From Clavaria fumosa (lineage: Eukaryota > Basidiomycota > Agaricomycetes > Agaricales > Clavariaceae), in contig OX637795.1 in the NCBI GenBank assembly GCA_951802425.1, positions 992,001 to 1,056,000 of the forward strand: DNA of 64,000 nt, given 5' to 3'. This document shows positions 30,840 through 43,400 of the stretch, in pieces. Each line of letters starts with the position of its first letter. Within the stretch, counting starts at the first letter, position 1. A model generated the notes under the pieces. That model saw nothing but the letters and a program-made list of their open reading frames with translations. It did no database searches and was not told the DNA's origin. The position numbers and the translations under genes are program-made.

Positions 30840-33418
30840 ATGTTCGAAATGCACGTGATGTTGTTGACAAGAGTGATCAGATCGTCCACTCATCCATTGC
30901 TTTGTCGATTCATCACTTTATTCATTGTCACGATGGGTTGGGCAATTGCCCTGTATCAGCCAATTTTACTGTCTGGATATGAAAAATGGGTTGCAGCAGA
31001 GAGGAAAGAATGTCACCAGAGGGTCCATAGGACTGTTAGGAAAATCCGAGCCACTCACACTGAGGCTGTGAGTAAAAGGGAGAGGCTGCCCGCCTTACCA
31101 AGGGATCTCTCGAAGGTAACTTTGCTTTATTTCTATATTACTAAATCTTACTTGAGCTTTACAGTCTGTAAAAGTCTGGTTTAAAAATAGGCAGGCGAAA
31201 GGGAGACCCTCTGGCACGCAAATCAAGGCCCCACTGCATGAAGAAAATGTTGGGGAGGAGAGGGATAAATCTGTCTGGGGGAAAAGATGGAACAAAAGAA
31301 TGGTGCTAGGGCATCTGTACAAGGATCGAGTAGAGGAACAAGTTGGAAATCTGGTTGCGGAGGGGGAGTCTCCATTCAAAGCCTACCAGCAGGCACTGAC
31401 GGCAGTTTGGGAGAGCCTTACTGAGAGGGAACAGAAGAGCTGTAGTGAGCAAGCAGAGGCCTGGAATTCAGGCCCATGGCCTAGGGATTTGCAAATTTCG
31501 TAAGTTGTTGTCAGTTAAAAGCAGTTATTGATCTGATTTTTATTAGTGGAGCAAACAAAAAATTGCACAAGGTTATAAATGGATTCCTTGACGACCTGCA
31601 GAACAAAATGGGAGTGCGGCTTCTAGTCCTCAGCTCATTCATCAATGAGCAAGGTGAAGCAGTCTGTTCGAAGTGCGCCTTCATGTTTGCATGGTTTGAG
31701 TTGTCTTTTGACTTAATCTGGTAGATTCGAGACAAATGATAGGATTAGGAAGTTTACAAATGAGTACAAAGATTGGAAAACAGGGGAAATCTGGGAGAAC
31801 TGGTGCCGATATGGAGCATCATTTGCAGAAGGTAAGATTGATCATAATTTATATATTGTTACTGGATATATCTGTGACCACAGGTGATGAGGATGATGGT
31901 GAGGATCCCAATAGCAAATGGGCAGTTCTTGGCTATGATGTGGATGATGACTACCCACAACTGCCTGAAAGGCCAATAGATGCACCTCTTTCCAGCTTGA
32001 AGAAACTTCTTCATCACTTTGTCAAAGCTGTCCATCATGAGTTTTAATTCAAAATAGACAGCATTGGTCTAATTTTATTATGAAGGGCTCCAAGTGGGGA
32101 CATCTTCTGTCCCTTGGACGAAATTGGCTGCCAGCCCAGAGGAATACATCCAAAACGGCATTCCTACAAAGGGTCATCTCAGAGAACCATCATACATGAC
32201 AAGGGCAGATGTTGAAGCTATCTACAACTTCTGGTACTGCCTGCAGGACAAGGAAGAGATCCCTCTTCAATTTTTTAGGCACAAGAAGCACGGTGCCACA
32301 AATGAGAGGGGAAAGTCTATGGATAGCTGGGTGTCTCCTGGTAGTGATGGAAGTGAGTTGGGGGACAAGACCAAGGATAAGCCCAGGGATGAGACTGAGG
32401 ATGAGGCTGAGGATGGGACTGAGGATGAGGCTGAGGATGGGACCGAGGATGAGGCCAAGGATGGTACTGAGGATGAGACCAAGGATGGGAAGGACAGAGA
32501 GGATGAGCCTGAGACAAAGGTGAAAGGGAAAGGAAAGGTGTTGAAGGAGCCAAAAATGCCAGTTATGGGGGAACCTATCTGTCCCACGTCGCCCGCTGCT
32601 GCCAGCAATCGGACAGAGTATCTGGTGGCACTCTCTAACTATCCTGGGTATGTCAAGGCCCTCAAGCTTTTAGCCCATGCGGTAATTATCCATCTTTTCG
32701 AACAAGCCAAATGCTGATTATTTCATAAAGCCTAAAGACACCTCGAAACGAATTGTTCCAGTCTCTTGGGCTAGATGGGACTACCCTTCGATGCTCCTCC
32801 CCAGGAACTTCTTCCTCCAGAACTGTGATGACCCTGACAACCTTTACCATTTTGCAAAATGGTTGCAAGAAGCTTCTTGGGCAGGGGATCATCCTGGAAA
32901 AATCGCAACATTCCCCCACATTGAAACTGTTCTCCTTGGGCTTGGACTGGCTCTGAAGAATCTCGATTTTGCATTGTTTACAGAGCCAGATTTGTTTCCA
33001 GAAGACCCGAGTGGTGAAAGATTTTCAGGTGATTGGATTTGCAGGTATTGGTGAGGAAATGATGGGTTGGTGGAGAAATCTTCTCCCTGATAGCCAGCGC
33101 TTGGATGCCAATACCTTGGTCAAGACTGACTGGTGTCGTAGTGGACTGTCAGGGATTGCCCTGATTATGGTGGGTATGAAGCAGTGGGGCTATTGTGCAG
33201 CCAAAGGTCAGGAAGCCATCTGGAAGGACATGTTGGGGAAATTTTGAAGGTGTTTCAGATCATCCCCTCAGCTGACATACTGTTTGTGATTTTTCTTTGG
33301 TATGATGGTTATGTGCTGATAGCATGAGCATAGAGCCAGACCAAAGCGGGTTCGTAATAAGACTGGAGATGGGGAGGATGGACAACCTACAGCGAAAAAG
33401 GCAAACATCAATGGGTAG
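30840..33418 (+). CDS. Multi-exon gene with homeodomain-like WFxNRxAK motif and acidic repeat, transposon cargo
   Basis: A series of plus-strand exons linked by short GT-AG introns. Exon 1 (from ATG 30840 or close by) ends RERLPALPRDLSK. After an intron (about 31117-31169) comes SVKVWFKNRQAKGRPSGTQ, which looks like the third (recognition) helix of a homeodomain. Then: MVLGHLYKDRVEEQVGNLVA, WESLTEREQKSCSEQAEAWN, LSSFINEQGEAVCSK joined to FETNDRIRKFTNEYKDWKTG, DVDDDYPQLPERP, GTSSVPWTKLAASPEEYI. A run of 30-bp repeats gives (E)DGTEDEAKDGTEDE acid tracts (32385-32500). Later exons carry LLPRNFFLQNCDDPDNLYHF, WWRNLLPDSQRLDANT and WGYCAAKGQEAIWKDMLG. A basic end (HRARPKRVRNKTGDG) at 33325-33418 may be the last exon. 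It resembles uncharacterised proteins common in Agaricomycete repeats. Exon borders are approximate. Confidence 0.6.
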
Positions 33419-33439
33419 TAGACTCATATATATTCTGAA

Positions 33440-34480
33440 TGTGCTAGATCTATATGCTGGGTTTACTTTTTGAATATATTTTCTGAATATGCTGGATCTA
33501 TTGAGGTGGCCACAAAAACATCTGGTAGGAATCCGCCAGACGTGTTGAGATGGCTTGTAGACTATTCAATTCAGAGTTGCTGGATCTATTGGGGTGGCCT
33601 TAAAAATATCCATTTGGAATCTGCCAGACCTGTTGAGATGGCTAGTGAATATTCAGATTGATGCCACCAGGTCTATTGAGGTGGCCATAAAAATATCCCT
33701 CACACATCTGCTGGTAAGGTCAAGATGGCTACTAAAGTATTCCATTCATGCCTCCGGCTATCCATTCTCCTTGGGAACATCCTGATCAGATGTAATAGCC
33801 ACTAGATTATTCATTTGGCATCCACTGGATCTGTAGTAATGGCTAGGAGAATATCCATTTGACATCTGCCAGATCTGTAGTAATGGGTAGGAGAATATTC
33901 AGTTGGCATCTGCCAGATCTGTAGTAATGGCTAGGAGATTATTCAGTTGGCATCCGCCAGGTCTGTAGTAATGGCTAGGAGAATATTCAGTTGGCATCTG
34001 CCGGATCTGTGGTAATGGGTAGGAGAATATTCAGTTGGCATCTGCCGGATCTGTTGTAATGGCTAGGAGAATATTCAGTTGGCATCCGCCAGATCTGTAG
34101 TAATGGCTAGGAGAATATCCATTTGACATCCGCCAGATCTGTAATAATGGCTAGGAGAATATTCAGTTGGCATCCGCCAGATCTGTAGTAATGGCTAGGA
34201 GAATATTCAGTTGGCATCTGCCAGATCTGTGGTAATGGGTAGGAGAATATTCAGTTGGCATTCACTGGATCTGTTGTAATGGCTAGGAGAATATTCAGTT
34301 GGCATCCACTGGATCTGTAGTAATGGCTAGGAGAATATCCATTTGACATCTGCTGGATTGGTTGTAACTGCATCCAGAATATCCTCTTCTCTCTGCTGGA
34401 TCAGTGGCAATGGCTACTGGATTATTCGTTTGGCATCCGCCAGACACATTAGACACTGTGCAGTATATGCCTCCGGCTAT
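33440..34480. repeat. 44-bp minisatellite array (array C), about 22 copies
   Basis: Unit about GATCTGTAGTAATGGCTAGG then AGAATATTCAGTTGGCATCTGCCA, with 44-bp spacing in the regular part (33893, 33937, 33981). Degenerate units (CTGGATCTATTGAGGTGGCC) begin near 33440 and decay again after about 34380. It is the inverted relative of array B (33/44 identical between consensus units when one is reverse-complemented). Confidence 0.93.
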
Positions 34481-34489
34481 TCATTCTCT

Positions 34490-34588
34490 ATGGCAATATC
34501 TTATATCTCCGCCAGAATCCGGTGTTTCGAGTGGATTCATGGATATTGCACATCCGGTATTCTGAGTCTATAAGCAATATTTGACTGA
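34490..34588 (+). other. Array-to-gene junction module, copy near the TPR gene
   Basis: Begins ATATCTCCGCCAGAATCCGG and aligns gap-free with the module at about 4366-4460 next to array A. The alignment runs to about 34600, so the first ATG codons of the TPR gene (34589, 34592) lie inside the module itself. This makes either a shared mobile promoter/leader or a shared transposon end likely. Confidence 0.55.
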
Positions 34589-37500
34589 ATGATGTGCAAC
34601 TCCATCATATTTGGGGGAGATAGTGCATCCTTTGTATTCCGGCAATCACTGCTACAACACATTGTTGCCATGTGCAAGCACCAAGAAAATACAACATGTG
34701 CCATGGGTAATGTGGACCAGAAAGAGAAGCTCACACAAGTCTATTTTGAGTGTGGGTATTGGAAAGAGGCTGAGCAGCTGGAGGTTAACATAGTGGAAAT
34801 TAGGAAAGGTGTGCATGGGCCAGAGCACACAGGCACACAGACAAGTATTGCCATTTTGGCTAGGATATATTCAGCTCAGGGAAGGTACAATGAGGCAGAA
34901 GAGCTGCAACTAGGTGCCTTGGAGACCATGGAATTATTGCTGGGACCAGAGCATCCAGCCACACTAACAATTGCTGGCAATTTGGCAAACACATATTCAG
35001 TACAGGGGAAGTACAAAGAAGCAGAGGAGCTGGAATTACAAGTCATGGAAGTCATGGAAAGATTGCATGGACCGGAGCATCCATCCACATTGACAATTAT
35101 GGCAGACTTGGCAAGCATGTACACAAAGCAGGGCATGTACAATGAGGCAGAGAAGCTTGATTTGCATGTGATGGAACCCATGATAAGATTGCTTGGACCA
35201 GAGCATCCATTCACACTAACAGTTACTGGCAATTTGGCAAGAATTTATTTAGAACAGGGAAGGTACAATGAAGCAGAGAAGCTGGAATTACATGTGATGG
35301 AGGCCAAGAAAAGGTTGCTTGGACCAGAGCATCCAGACACACTGACAATTACTGCCACTTTGGCAGGTGTATATTCAGCTCAGGGAAAATACAAAGAGGC
35401 AGAGGAGCTTCAATTACATGTGATGGAAGCCAGCAAAAGGTTGCTTGGACCAGAGCATCCTGACTCAGTGGCAATTACTGCCAATTTGGCAAAGACATAT
35501 TTAGCACAGGGAAAGTACAATGAGGCAGAGGAGCTTCAATTATGTGATGGAAGTCAGAAAAAAATTGCTTGGATCAGGGCATCCAGACACACTGACAATT
35601 ATTGCCAATTTGGCTGGGATATATTCTCATCAGGGAAGGTACAAGAAGGCAGAGGAGCAGGAATTACATGTTTTGGAAGCCAGGAAAAGATTGCTTGGAC
35701 CAGAGCATCCTGACACACTGACAATTACTGCCAATTTGGCAAGGACATATTCAGCACAGGGAAAGTACACAGAGGCAGAGAAGCTTGAATCACATGTGCT
35801 TGAGGCCAGGAAAAGATTGCTTGGACCAGAGCATCCTGACACATTGACAATTACTGCCAATTTGGCAAGCACATATTCAGCACAGGGAAAGTACAAGAAG
35901 GCAGAGAAGCTTGATTTACATGTGATGAATGTCGGAAAAAGATTGCTTGGACCAGAGCATCCTGACACACTGACAATTACTGCCACTTTGGCAAGCATCT
36001 ATGTAGCACAGAGAAAGTATAATGAGGCAAAGGAGCTGGCATTACATGTGATGGAAGCCAAGAAAAAATTGCTTGGACCAGAGCATCCTGACACCTTGAC
36101 TATTACTGCCAATTTGGCAAAGATATATTCAGATAAGGGAAGGTACAATGAGGCAGAGGAGCTTGAATCACATGTGCTTGAGGCCAGGAAAAAATTGCTT
36201 GGACCAGAGCATCCTGACACATTGACAATTACTGCCAATTTGGCAAGGACATACTCAGCACAGGGAAAGTACAATGAGGCAGAGGAGCTGGAATTACATG
36301 TGATGGAAGCCAGAAAAAGATTGCTTGGACCAGAGCATCCTGACACACTGACAATTGCTGCCAATTTGGCAACCACATATTCAGATGAGGGAAAGTACAA
36401 TGATGCAGAGGAGCTTCAATTACATGTGATGAAGACCAGGAAACAATTGCTTGGACCAGAGCATTCTGACACTGTGACAATTATTGGCAATTTGGCAAGC
36501 ACATATTCAGCACAAGGAAAGTACAGTGTGGCAGAGAGGCTTCAATTATGTGTGGTGAAAACTATAAAAAGATTGCTTGGACCAAAGCACCCATCTACTC
36601 TGACATTTATTGCCAATTTGGCAACCACATACTTCAGGCAGGGAAAGTACAATGAGGCAGAGGAGCTGGAAAGACAAGTGATGGAATCTAGGAAAAGATT
36701 GCTTGGGGCAGAGCATCCATCCACATTGACAATCACTGCCAATTTGGCAAACATATATTCAGCACAGGGAAAGTACAATGAGGCAGAGGAGCTTCAATTA
36801 CATGTGATGGAAGCCAGGAAAAGATTACTTAGACCAGAGCATCCTGACACACTGACAATTACTGCCAATTTGGCAAGGACATATTCAGCACAGGGAAAGT
36901 ACAATGAGGCAGAAGAGCTTGACTCACATGTGATGGGAGCCAGGAAAAGATTGCTTGGACCAGAGCATCCTGAAACACTGACAGTTACTGCCAATTTGGC
37001 AACTACATATTCAGCACAGGGAAAACACAAAGAGGCAGAGGTGCTTCAATTACATGTGATGGAAGCCATGAAAAGATTGCTTGGACCAGGGCATCTGTCC
37101 ACACTGACAAGTACTGCCAATTTGGCAACAACATATTCAGCACAGGGAAAGTACAGTGTGGCAGAGGAGCTGGAAGCACATGTGATGGAAGCTATGAAAA
37201 GATTGCTTGGACCAGAACATCCATCCACACTGACAATTACTGCCAACTTGGCAAATGTATATTCACAGCAAGGAAAGTACAATGATGCAGAGGTGCTGGA
37301 AAGACATGTGATGAAAGCCGGGAAAAAATTGCTTGGACCAGAGCATCTACACACATTGGGAAGTACTGCTGATTTGGCAAAGACATGTTCAGCACAGGGA
37401 AAGTACAATGAGGCAGAGGAGCTGGAATTACAAGTGATGGAAACCATGAAAAGATTGTTTGGACCAGAGCATCCATTCACACTCACAATTACTGCCAATT

Positions 37501-37967
37501 TGGCAAACACATATTCAATGCAGGGAAAGTACAGTGAGGCAGAGGAGCTGGAAGTTCATGTGATGGAAGCAATGAAAAAATTGCTTGGACCAGAGCATCC
37601 ATCCACACTGACAGCTGCTGCCAAATTGGCAAGCCTATTCTCAGCACAGGGAAAGTACAATGAGGCAGAGAAACTGGAAAGACATATGATGGAGACCAGG
37701 AAGAGATTGCTTGGACCAGAGCATTCTGACACAGTGAACAGTATTGCCAATTTGAGCAAGATACATTCAGCTTTGGGAAGGCATAATGAGACAGAAGGGC
37801 TTGCATTACATGCGAAGGTTTCATCACATACCTCCCAACATCCCAGTTCAAGTGCTGCTAACTTAGCAGACTCCCTCAATGCCACAGAAGATTTTGACAC
37901 TGCAGAATCTTCTTCAGTTGCTCAACTGAGCCTCTTGTTCTCCCACCTTTTTGGGTTGCTTAGTTAG
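34589..37967 (+). pseudogene. TPR-array (kinesin-light-chain-like) gene, about 25 repeats, one frameshift
   Basis: From ATG 34589 the frame encodes tandem 42-residue repeats with the consensus LGPEHPDTLTITANLA then YSAQGKYNEAEELELHVM, which are TPR repeats of the kinesin-light-chain type seen in fungal NLR-like proteins. Near 35539-35545 the sequence TTATGTGATGG replaces the TTACATGTGATGG of other repeats, a 2-bp loss. The first frame then ends at 35713, and the remaining repeats run in another frame to 37967. The last 60 residues are non-repetitive, Ser rich. No P-loop, NACHT or NB-ARC sequence precedes the repeats; the gene begins directly at the array C module. The 126-bp units are very similar in DNA, so recent unequal exchange is likely. 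It could be a real gene with a rare frameshift, or a TPR store. Confidence 0.75.
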
Positions 37968-39120
37968 TTTTAGGGTGCATACACAAGGTTCAGGAGGTGT
38001 TTTTTAAATGTTTTTGTTATTTATGCTCCTGAATATCATGCCTTGTATATACAGTACATGTGTGTCCTGTATACTTTTTACTACTGTCTGTTTTCACTGT
38101 GTACTTGTGGAATGTCTGACTATATATAAAATAAGCCCATCTCAAAATGAAGTAGGATTTCTAACCATCCTAAGTGAAGCAGATTTCTTTTCCCTCTTTT
38201 AAACTTCCAAACCACCACAAGCAGTCAAATATTGGCTAATAGGCAGGAGGATCTCCCCTACCACAGGAGATTCTGTATGTGCATCATTCTTGCTGCACCT
38301 GGGTCTAAAGTGCACAGAGGCATTTTGTTGCAAAGAAAATAATACTGTAGGACAGGAAGATGAAAGTGGGATAGCTGCTTGAATCACTTTGAGCATACAA
38401 ATTGCCTGTTCAGTACTACAGAGCAATTGTAGATGTGCAATTACTAACCTTGGAAGTTGACGATATGTACAATGAACCATCTTTGTGCTCATGTTTCCTT
38501 TTTCAAGACAGGCCTCCTCCTTTTATACTTGCAAGCTACCACTTGGGTTAGAACAAACATATGAAAGAAAAATCAGCAGAGTTCATATCAAAACATTAGG
38601 ATACCACTCGAGGAACAAAAGAATCAATAACAAGATCAGACACATCAACTACAGCAGTCATCAACACAGTTGAACCTGTCGAGATGGCCAGAAGTTCAAA
38701 ATCTGCTCGCCCATAGTCGATGCCGCATGTGGAATGGGTCATGCAATTTCACGCAGCACTCCTTGCGGCCAGAGCCTGCCTCTGCCACAGTGCCAGCTCC
38801 ACTGCCCAGGATGCCACTTCGTAGCAGGGCTTGATGAAGCACACAGTGCTGCATGGTATGGGTGGGGGCAGGGCATGTCCTCATGCATGTGAGGGTGGGG
38901 AATCAAATTGTAAATAGGGATGTAGTTGGGGCTGGGCCCATTCAATCATAGGAAAACAAGAGTGCACATGACACAGATCAAGGGAAGGAGGGTCTGCACA
39001 TGAAAGAACATGCCGCTCGGGGTGGGTCAAGGGAACATGAATACCCTGCGCCCATGGTGTCCCCCATGTATTACTGTTGTTCACATGAGTTCAATGTGGT
39101 TCCTTCCTCAGTGCAGTGGT
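37968..39120. other. No gene seen; accessory-to-core transition
   Basis: AT-rich 3' flank of the TPR gene with only short frames (for example minus 38199-38492) lacking recognisable content. Composition rises in GC and dense single-copy genes begin at about 39.1 kb. Confidence 0.5.
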
Positions 39121-39936
39121 TTAGAAAAATGCGTGGAGGCGAAACAAGTGGGGGGAAGACGCACCCTCGAGCAGCTCCTCAGTAAAGCCCAGATTCAGCG
39201 GGGAACGCACGCGACCAACGCTCGAGTCGGGACCTTTGCCCTTTGGCACGCCGAGGAGCCTCGTCAAAATAAGCGAGTCGGTCATCGGGCGCTCGTAGGG
39301 CCACTGCGCCAGTGTCAGTACCAGCGCCAAACCGACGGCGCGGCAGCAGTGGACGCGGGGGTGGGCAAGAGGGGAATGTAAATGTTAGGGAGCAGTGGTG
39401 CCGATGGGTGTCTTTGAGATGGGATGAGGAGGAAGTCTCAGGCGAGCCTGAGTCACGTAAGGGAGAACGGTGGCGACAGGAGCGGGGAGAAGTGAGATGT
39501 GAGATGGGTGAGGAGGGAATGTACAGTAAGTGTGTCGTCGACATTGGTGATTGTGTATGGCTTTATAATAGGTTGTCTCTATCCATGGAGCGGGCGCGCA
39601 AATAGCATACCGAATTCTCCGTCAGCCGCCGCGCCGTAGCCTCTTCCACTGTTGCAACAGATTCAGGTCTGTCACGCACGGACGGCACGCACACACGATA
39701 AAACGCGCAACGCACCGCTCCCTGCCTCCGCCAATATGGCTATTTGCCGTGATGGTATGAACAAGCAGGAACATGATATGAGAAGGAACCCTCTGGAGCA
39801 GAGTCGCTGAAGAGAACGGGACAACTATAGACAGATACAGGTTACACTCTTCCTCCCACAACTTACCATCCTCCAGGACCAGGGCATGTAGGATCACCCA
39901 AAACACAGGGCGGAGACGCGTGAAAGACATTAGCAC
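39121..39936 (-). CDS. Small hypothetical protein, possibly membrane-associated
   Basis: Two coding-like blocks on the minus strand. The first, from ATG 39936, reads MLMSFTRLRPVFWVILHALVLEDGKLWEEE, then LYLSIVVPFSSATLLQRVPSHIMFLLV. The second, ending at 39121, reads VGLALVLTLAQWPYERPMTDSLILTRLLGV then SPLNLGFTEELLEG. An intron around 39350-39700 would join them; its ends were not fixed. Hydrophobic stretches suggest one or two membrane or buried helices. I do not recognise the family. Confidence 0.45.
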
Positions 39937-40406
39937 CTAGCAGCAGTTGCAATCGTCTCGCTGGGTTTGATCATCGACCTGGTCTTGCCTTTGGTAAACG
40001 CGACCGCCCTCGCGCGAGGACATCGCCGCTGCTCCGGCACCTGCAGCGGAATAGTGTTCGACGTAAAAAATATGTCCAACAGGGACAGGAAACGTTACAT
40101 CGTTGTTGTAAGAATGGCGGACCTATGAATACTGCGCCCTCGCCAGTACGCATGATTTCTGAGTGGTATATTGGTCATTGAGGCCGGACGTAGGAGGATT
40201 GCGGTCCTTCGGAAGAGTGCGCGTGTAAATTGGACGTAGATGGTAAGGCCACAGGACGCATTGCTTAGTCTGCTACATTTTAGGGAAAACGCGTTCAAAA
40301 TCGCGCACGCTGCCATTGGCGCTCTCCCAACGCTTCGATCGTGGCAGGTTCGTATGCGAATCAGTCTACAGCGTCTACGCTCATTGAACCTCGTATATTT
40401 CAAGTA

Positions 40407-43400
40407 ATGCCTCCAAAAGATTTGGAGACTTCTTCTCAATGTTCGTCTCGTCTCCGTCAATTGCCCTCTCCACGGCAGGTCAACAACAACGCTACCCACA
40501 TCCGCAACATCAGTGCCGTCAGTGGGAGTACAACCATCCGCCCCTCGTCGATTAGCCCCACCAAACGACCAGGGCATACATCAATACCCTCACTGTCTCT
40601 TCCTAGAAAATTTCCCTCAACTCCACCAGCATCCCGTGTACTCGATTTAAGTGGCGTCTCTTTGGATCTCAGTCCGCTGCGCCAGAAACACAATTTGAAG
40701 GACGCTCAGCCCACCAACCCACAAAAGCGAGGGACACCCTCCACGACCAGCTCTGTCCGCCGATCCTCTCCAGTGAAATCTCGTTCCACTAGCGAACACG
40801 TGCAACTACCAGCTGCTCGCCCCGCTGTCTTTTCTCCTCCTCCCGTAGCTCACGACAGTGGTCGGAGTGATTCTTTGGACAAGTCTTGTATCTCTTCCAA
40901 AAGGAGTGGGCCCAGGAGTGTTGCGAAAAATTCCTATGGAAGTCCTATTATCTCCGATAGCCCTAAGGTGCCTTCTCTCCCTTCTAGCCCGACTAGCGTA
41001 GCAGCAATGCAAGAAATGCGCCTTCTGAACTCGTCCTTATCCCTGGAAAATGTGGCAGAGTATTCAGTTTGGGGTGGAGACGACATGACGATGGACATGT
41101 TCACAGATGCAAACGACGGAGATGTGGACGAGGACGTAGGTGGCTTTCCTCTTGGTCTTCTGGGCTTAGAGAGACTAATTTTGCCATGCATGCGTTTGAA
41201 TCGATGCAGATGGATTTGTCCCTTAAATCTGTCCTCGCATTGCACACCCGCAAGGTCTTGCATTACAAGCGCCTTCTCGAGCGAGCACATACGTCGTCTG
41301 CGGCGCAGCTACACGCCTTGCAAGCCGAAGTTGCGTATCTCCGCACGCAGACACATCAGACGTCATCTGACACCGTTTCGTCGAATAATCCCGAGGAGTA
41401 TTGCGTATGCGGGGCTCAACGAGGACCGAAAGGATACTGGAGCGGTTGGAGGGGCGAAGACGGTGAAGCTGGTACAGCTGTAAGCCTTGGTACGGCGCTG
41501 AAACTGAGAGACGGAGATAACTTCAACGAGGAAGAGGTGAGGATAGCTGTCAGGTCGTTGAGAATGGAAAACCGAATGCGCTTGTAAGTTCGCTTTCAAT
41601 GAGATACACCTACGTCTCATCCCGTGCTCTACAGGATTGGCATCATTCTAGACGGTTAGTGTTAATCTATTTTCGCCATCGAAGTTAACCACTATCTTCG
41701 CTCACTCTCTTCTTCAGCTTGCATGCCAGGCGACATTCGCCTACAAATGTTGCTGCTGGAAAAATACATGAAGTCTACATTTGACATTGTTGGGAACCTC
41801 GCGCCTGAGCTTTCCTTCCGCGTACTTAGATTGCTGAGCGTCAAGGAACTACTGGCAATTGAATCAGTCAGTTTCTACATTCTAGTTTTTTGTTTGTTCC
41901 TGACATTTTCGTCAAGGTATCACGGAAGTGGCAAGAAGTGGTTCTTCATCCTGCGATCTGGCGATATCATTGCTTGAAGTTAACGGCGACAGACCCAGCG
42001 CCTCTCAAGCCGCCGCCGACGCCCGAGGGATGGTGCTGTGTTTCCATTCCTGACTCTGCCTCACTTTATTGAAAAGGCACAGGAAGCGGTTGTATAGGTC
42101 GCTTCACCACCGGGAGTCGAATTTCCGTCACGGTCTTCCGCAGAATGTCAAGTTCTTGGTTGGACATACGAATTTCTGCACGACTTTGCTTTTGAGAGGT
42201 TAGGCGTCATGACGGCCCTTCTAGACGTCATTCGTTTTATTGATGTTATGCGTTTTTCGAAGGCAAACGGCTCATCAGTGGGAGCTACGATGAGACCATC
42301 AGGTTTTGGGACATCGACACGGGCGAAATGAAGAAGTGTCTCTCCGTCAAAAAACCAGTTAGCTGCATCGACTTTCTGGTGGAAGAAGGTCAGTTGGTGA
42401 TTTTCTGCGAACTATTTGAATGGCTCATTCGGCTACATGATGTGTAGAAGTATTCGTGGTCGGATTCCACGATGTCGGGTAAGTTCCATCCGTTTGTCCG
42501 AGAGGAACGACGCTCATACTTCAGCCGGTAGACGCGTTCACCTATTCTCATCACTCACTTTCACGCCGCTTCAGCAGCTCGCGGGACATCTGAACGGGAT
42601 CCGTGCAGTCGCTCTCTCTTCGCGCAACCTTGTGTCCGCAGGTGCCGATAAGGCACTTGTGTGCTGGGACTGGCGTTCTGGAACCAAGATTGTACGATTT
42701 GGCCAGCAGACCACGATCAATATAGGTGTGCAGCTCGTGCCTGGTGGTGAGGGTGAAAGGGTGGTGAGCGTCACGATCGACGGCATTGTTAGGGTCTTCT
42801 CAATCCGTAAATCACCTTTCTCTCTTCATTTCCGGATCGTAAAAACTTACTGAGAAACAGAGAGGCGCGAGATGATTAGTCAGTTCAAATTATCCGAGTT
42901 AGCAGGCGCAGATCCGGTCATGAACGCCAAGCTGGTCAACGTAGGCGCCGCACCGAATAATATGCTCCAGTAAGCATATGTCCTTTTGTCTTTATCGCCG
43001 TTGACGAGCTCCTTGCAAGGTGGTTTGCAGCGAAAGGGTCTCAGATGACGGTATATGTTATGTGATTTACATCTGGAATGGTGACTGAGGATTCATACTG
43101 CAGTGCGCAACAAAATCCATCATCTTGCATCTACAATGGACCGAAAGTGACGACCAGTTGACTGCCATCAACACCTCTCCATCCAATTCTGCCTTGCCCA
43201 GCCCAGTGACGCCGTCTGCTATCTCTCGGACGCGCAACTTGCGCTCTTCGACTTCTTCTATGTCGGCCTCTCCCTCTACCCGGCGTAGTCAGACTCTTGT
43301 TGGCAGTCCATTCAAGGAGAGACATAGTTTGGCGTTTCCCTATCCACCAATCCGCTTCGGGCGCGCGGCGGTGCTTACCGCGCCTCCGACGCTCATTGGC

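Noticed and set aside
11455..34480. Starship-type giant element
   Set aside because: No tyrosine-recombinase (DUF3435) captain was recognised; the only transposase inside is KDZ.
35630..37900. Several antisense ORFs of 80-150 codons over the TPR gene
   Set aside because: They repeat every 126 bp as shadows of the TPR units and share no independent signals.
34589..37967. NLR-type immune receptor
   Set aside because: Only the TPR repeats are present; no P-loop or NACHT/NB-ARC text is found upstream, where a minisatellite begins.
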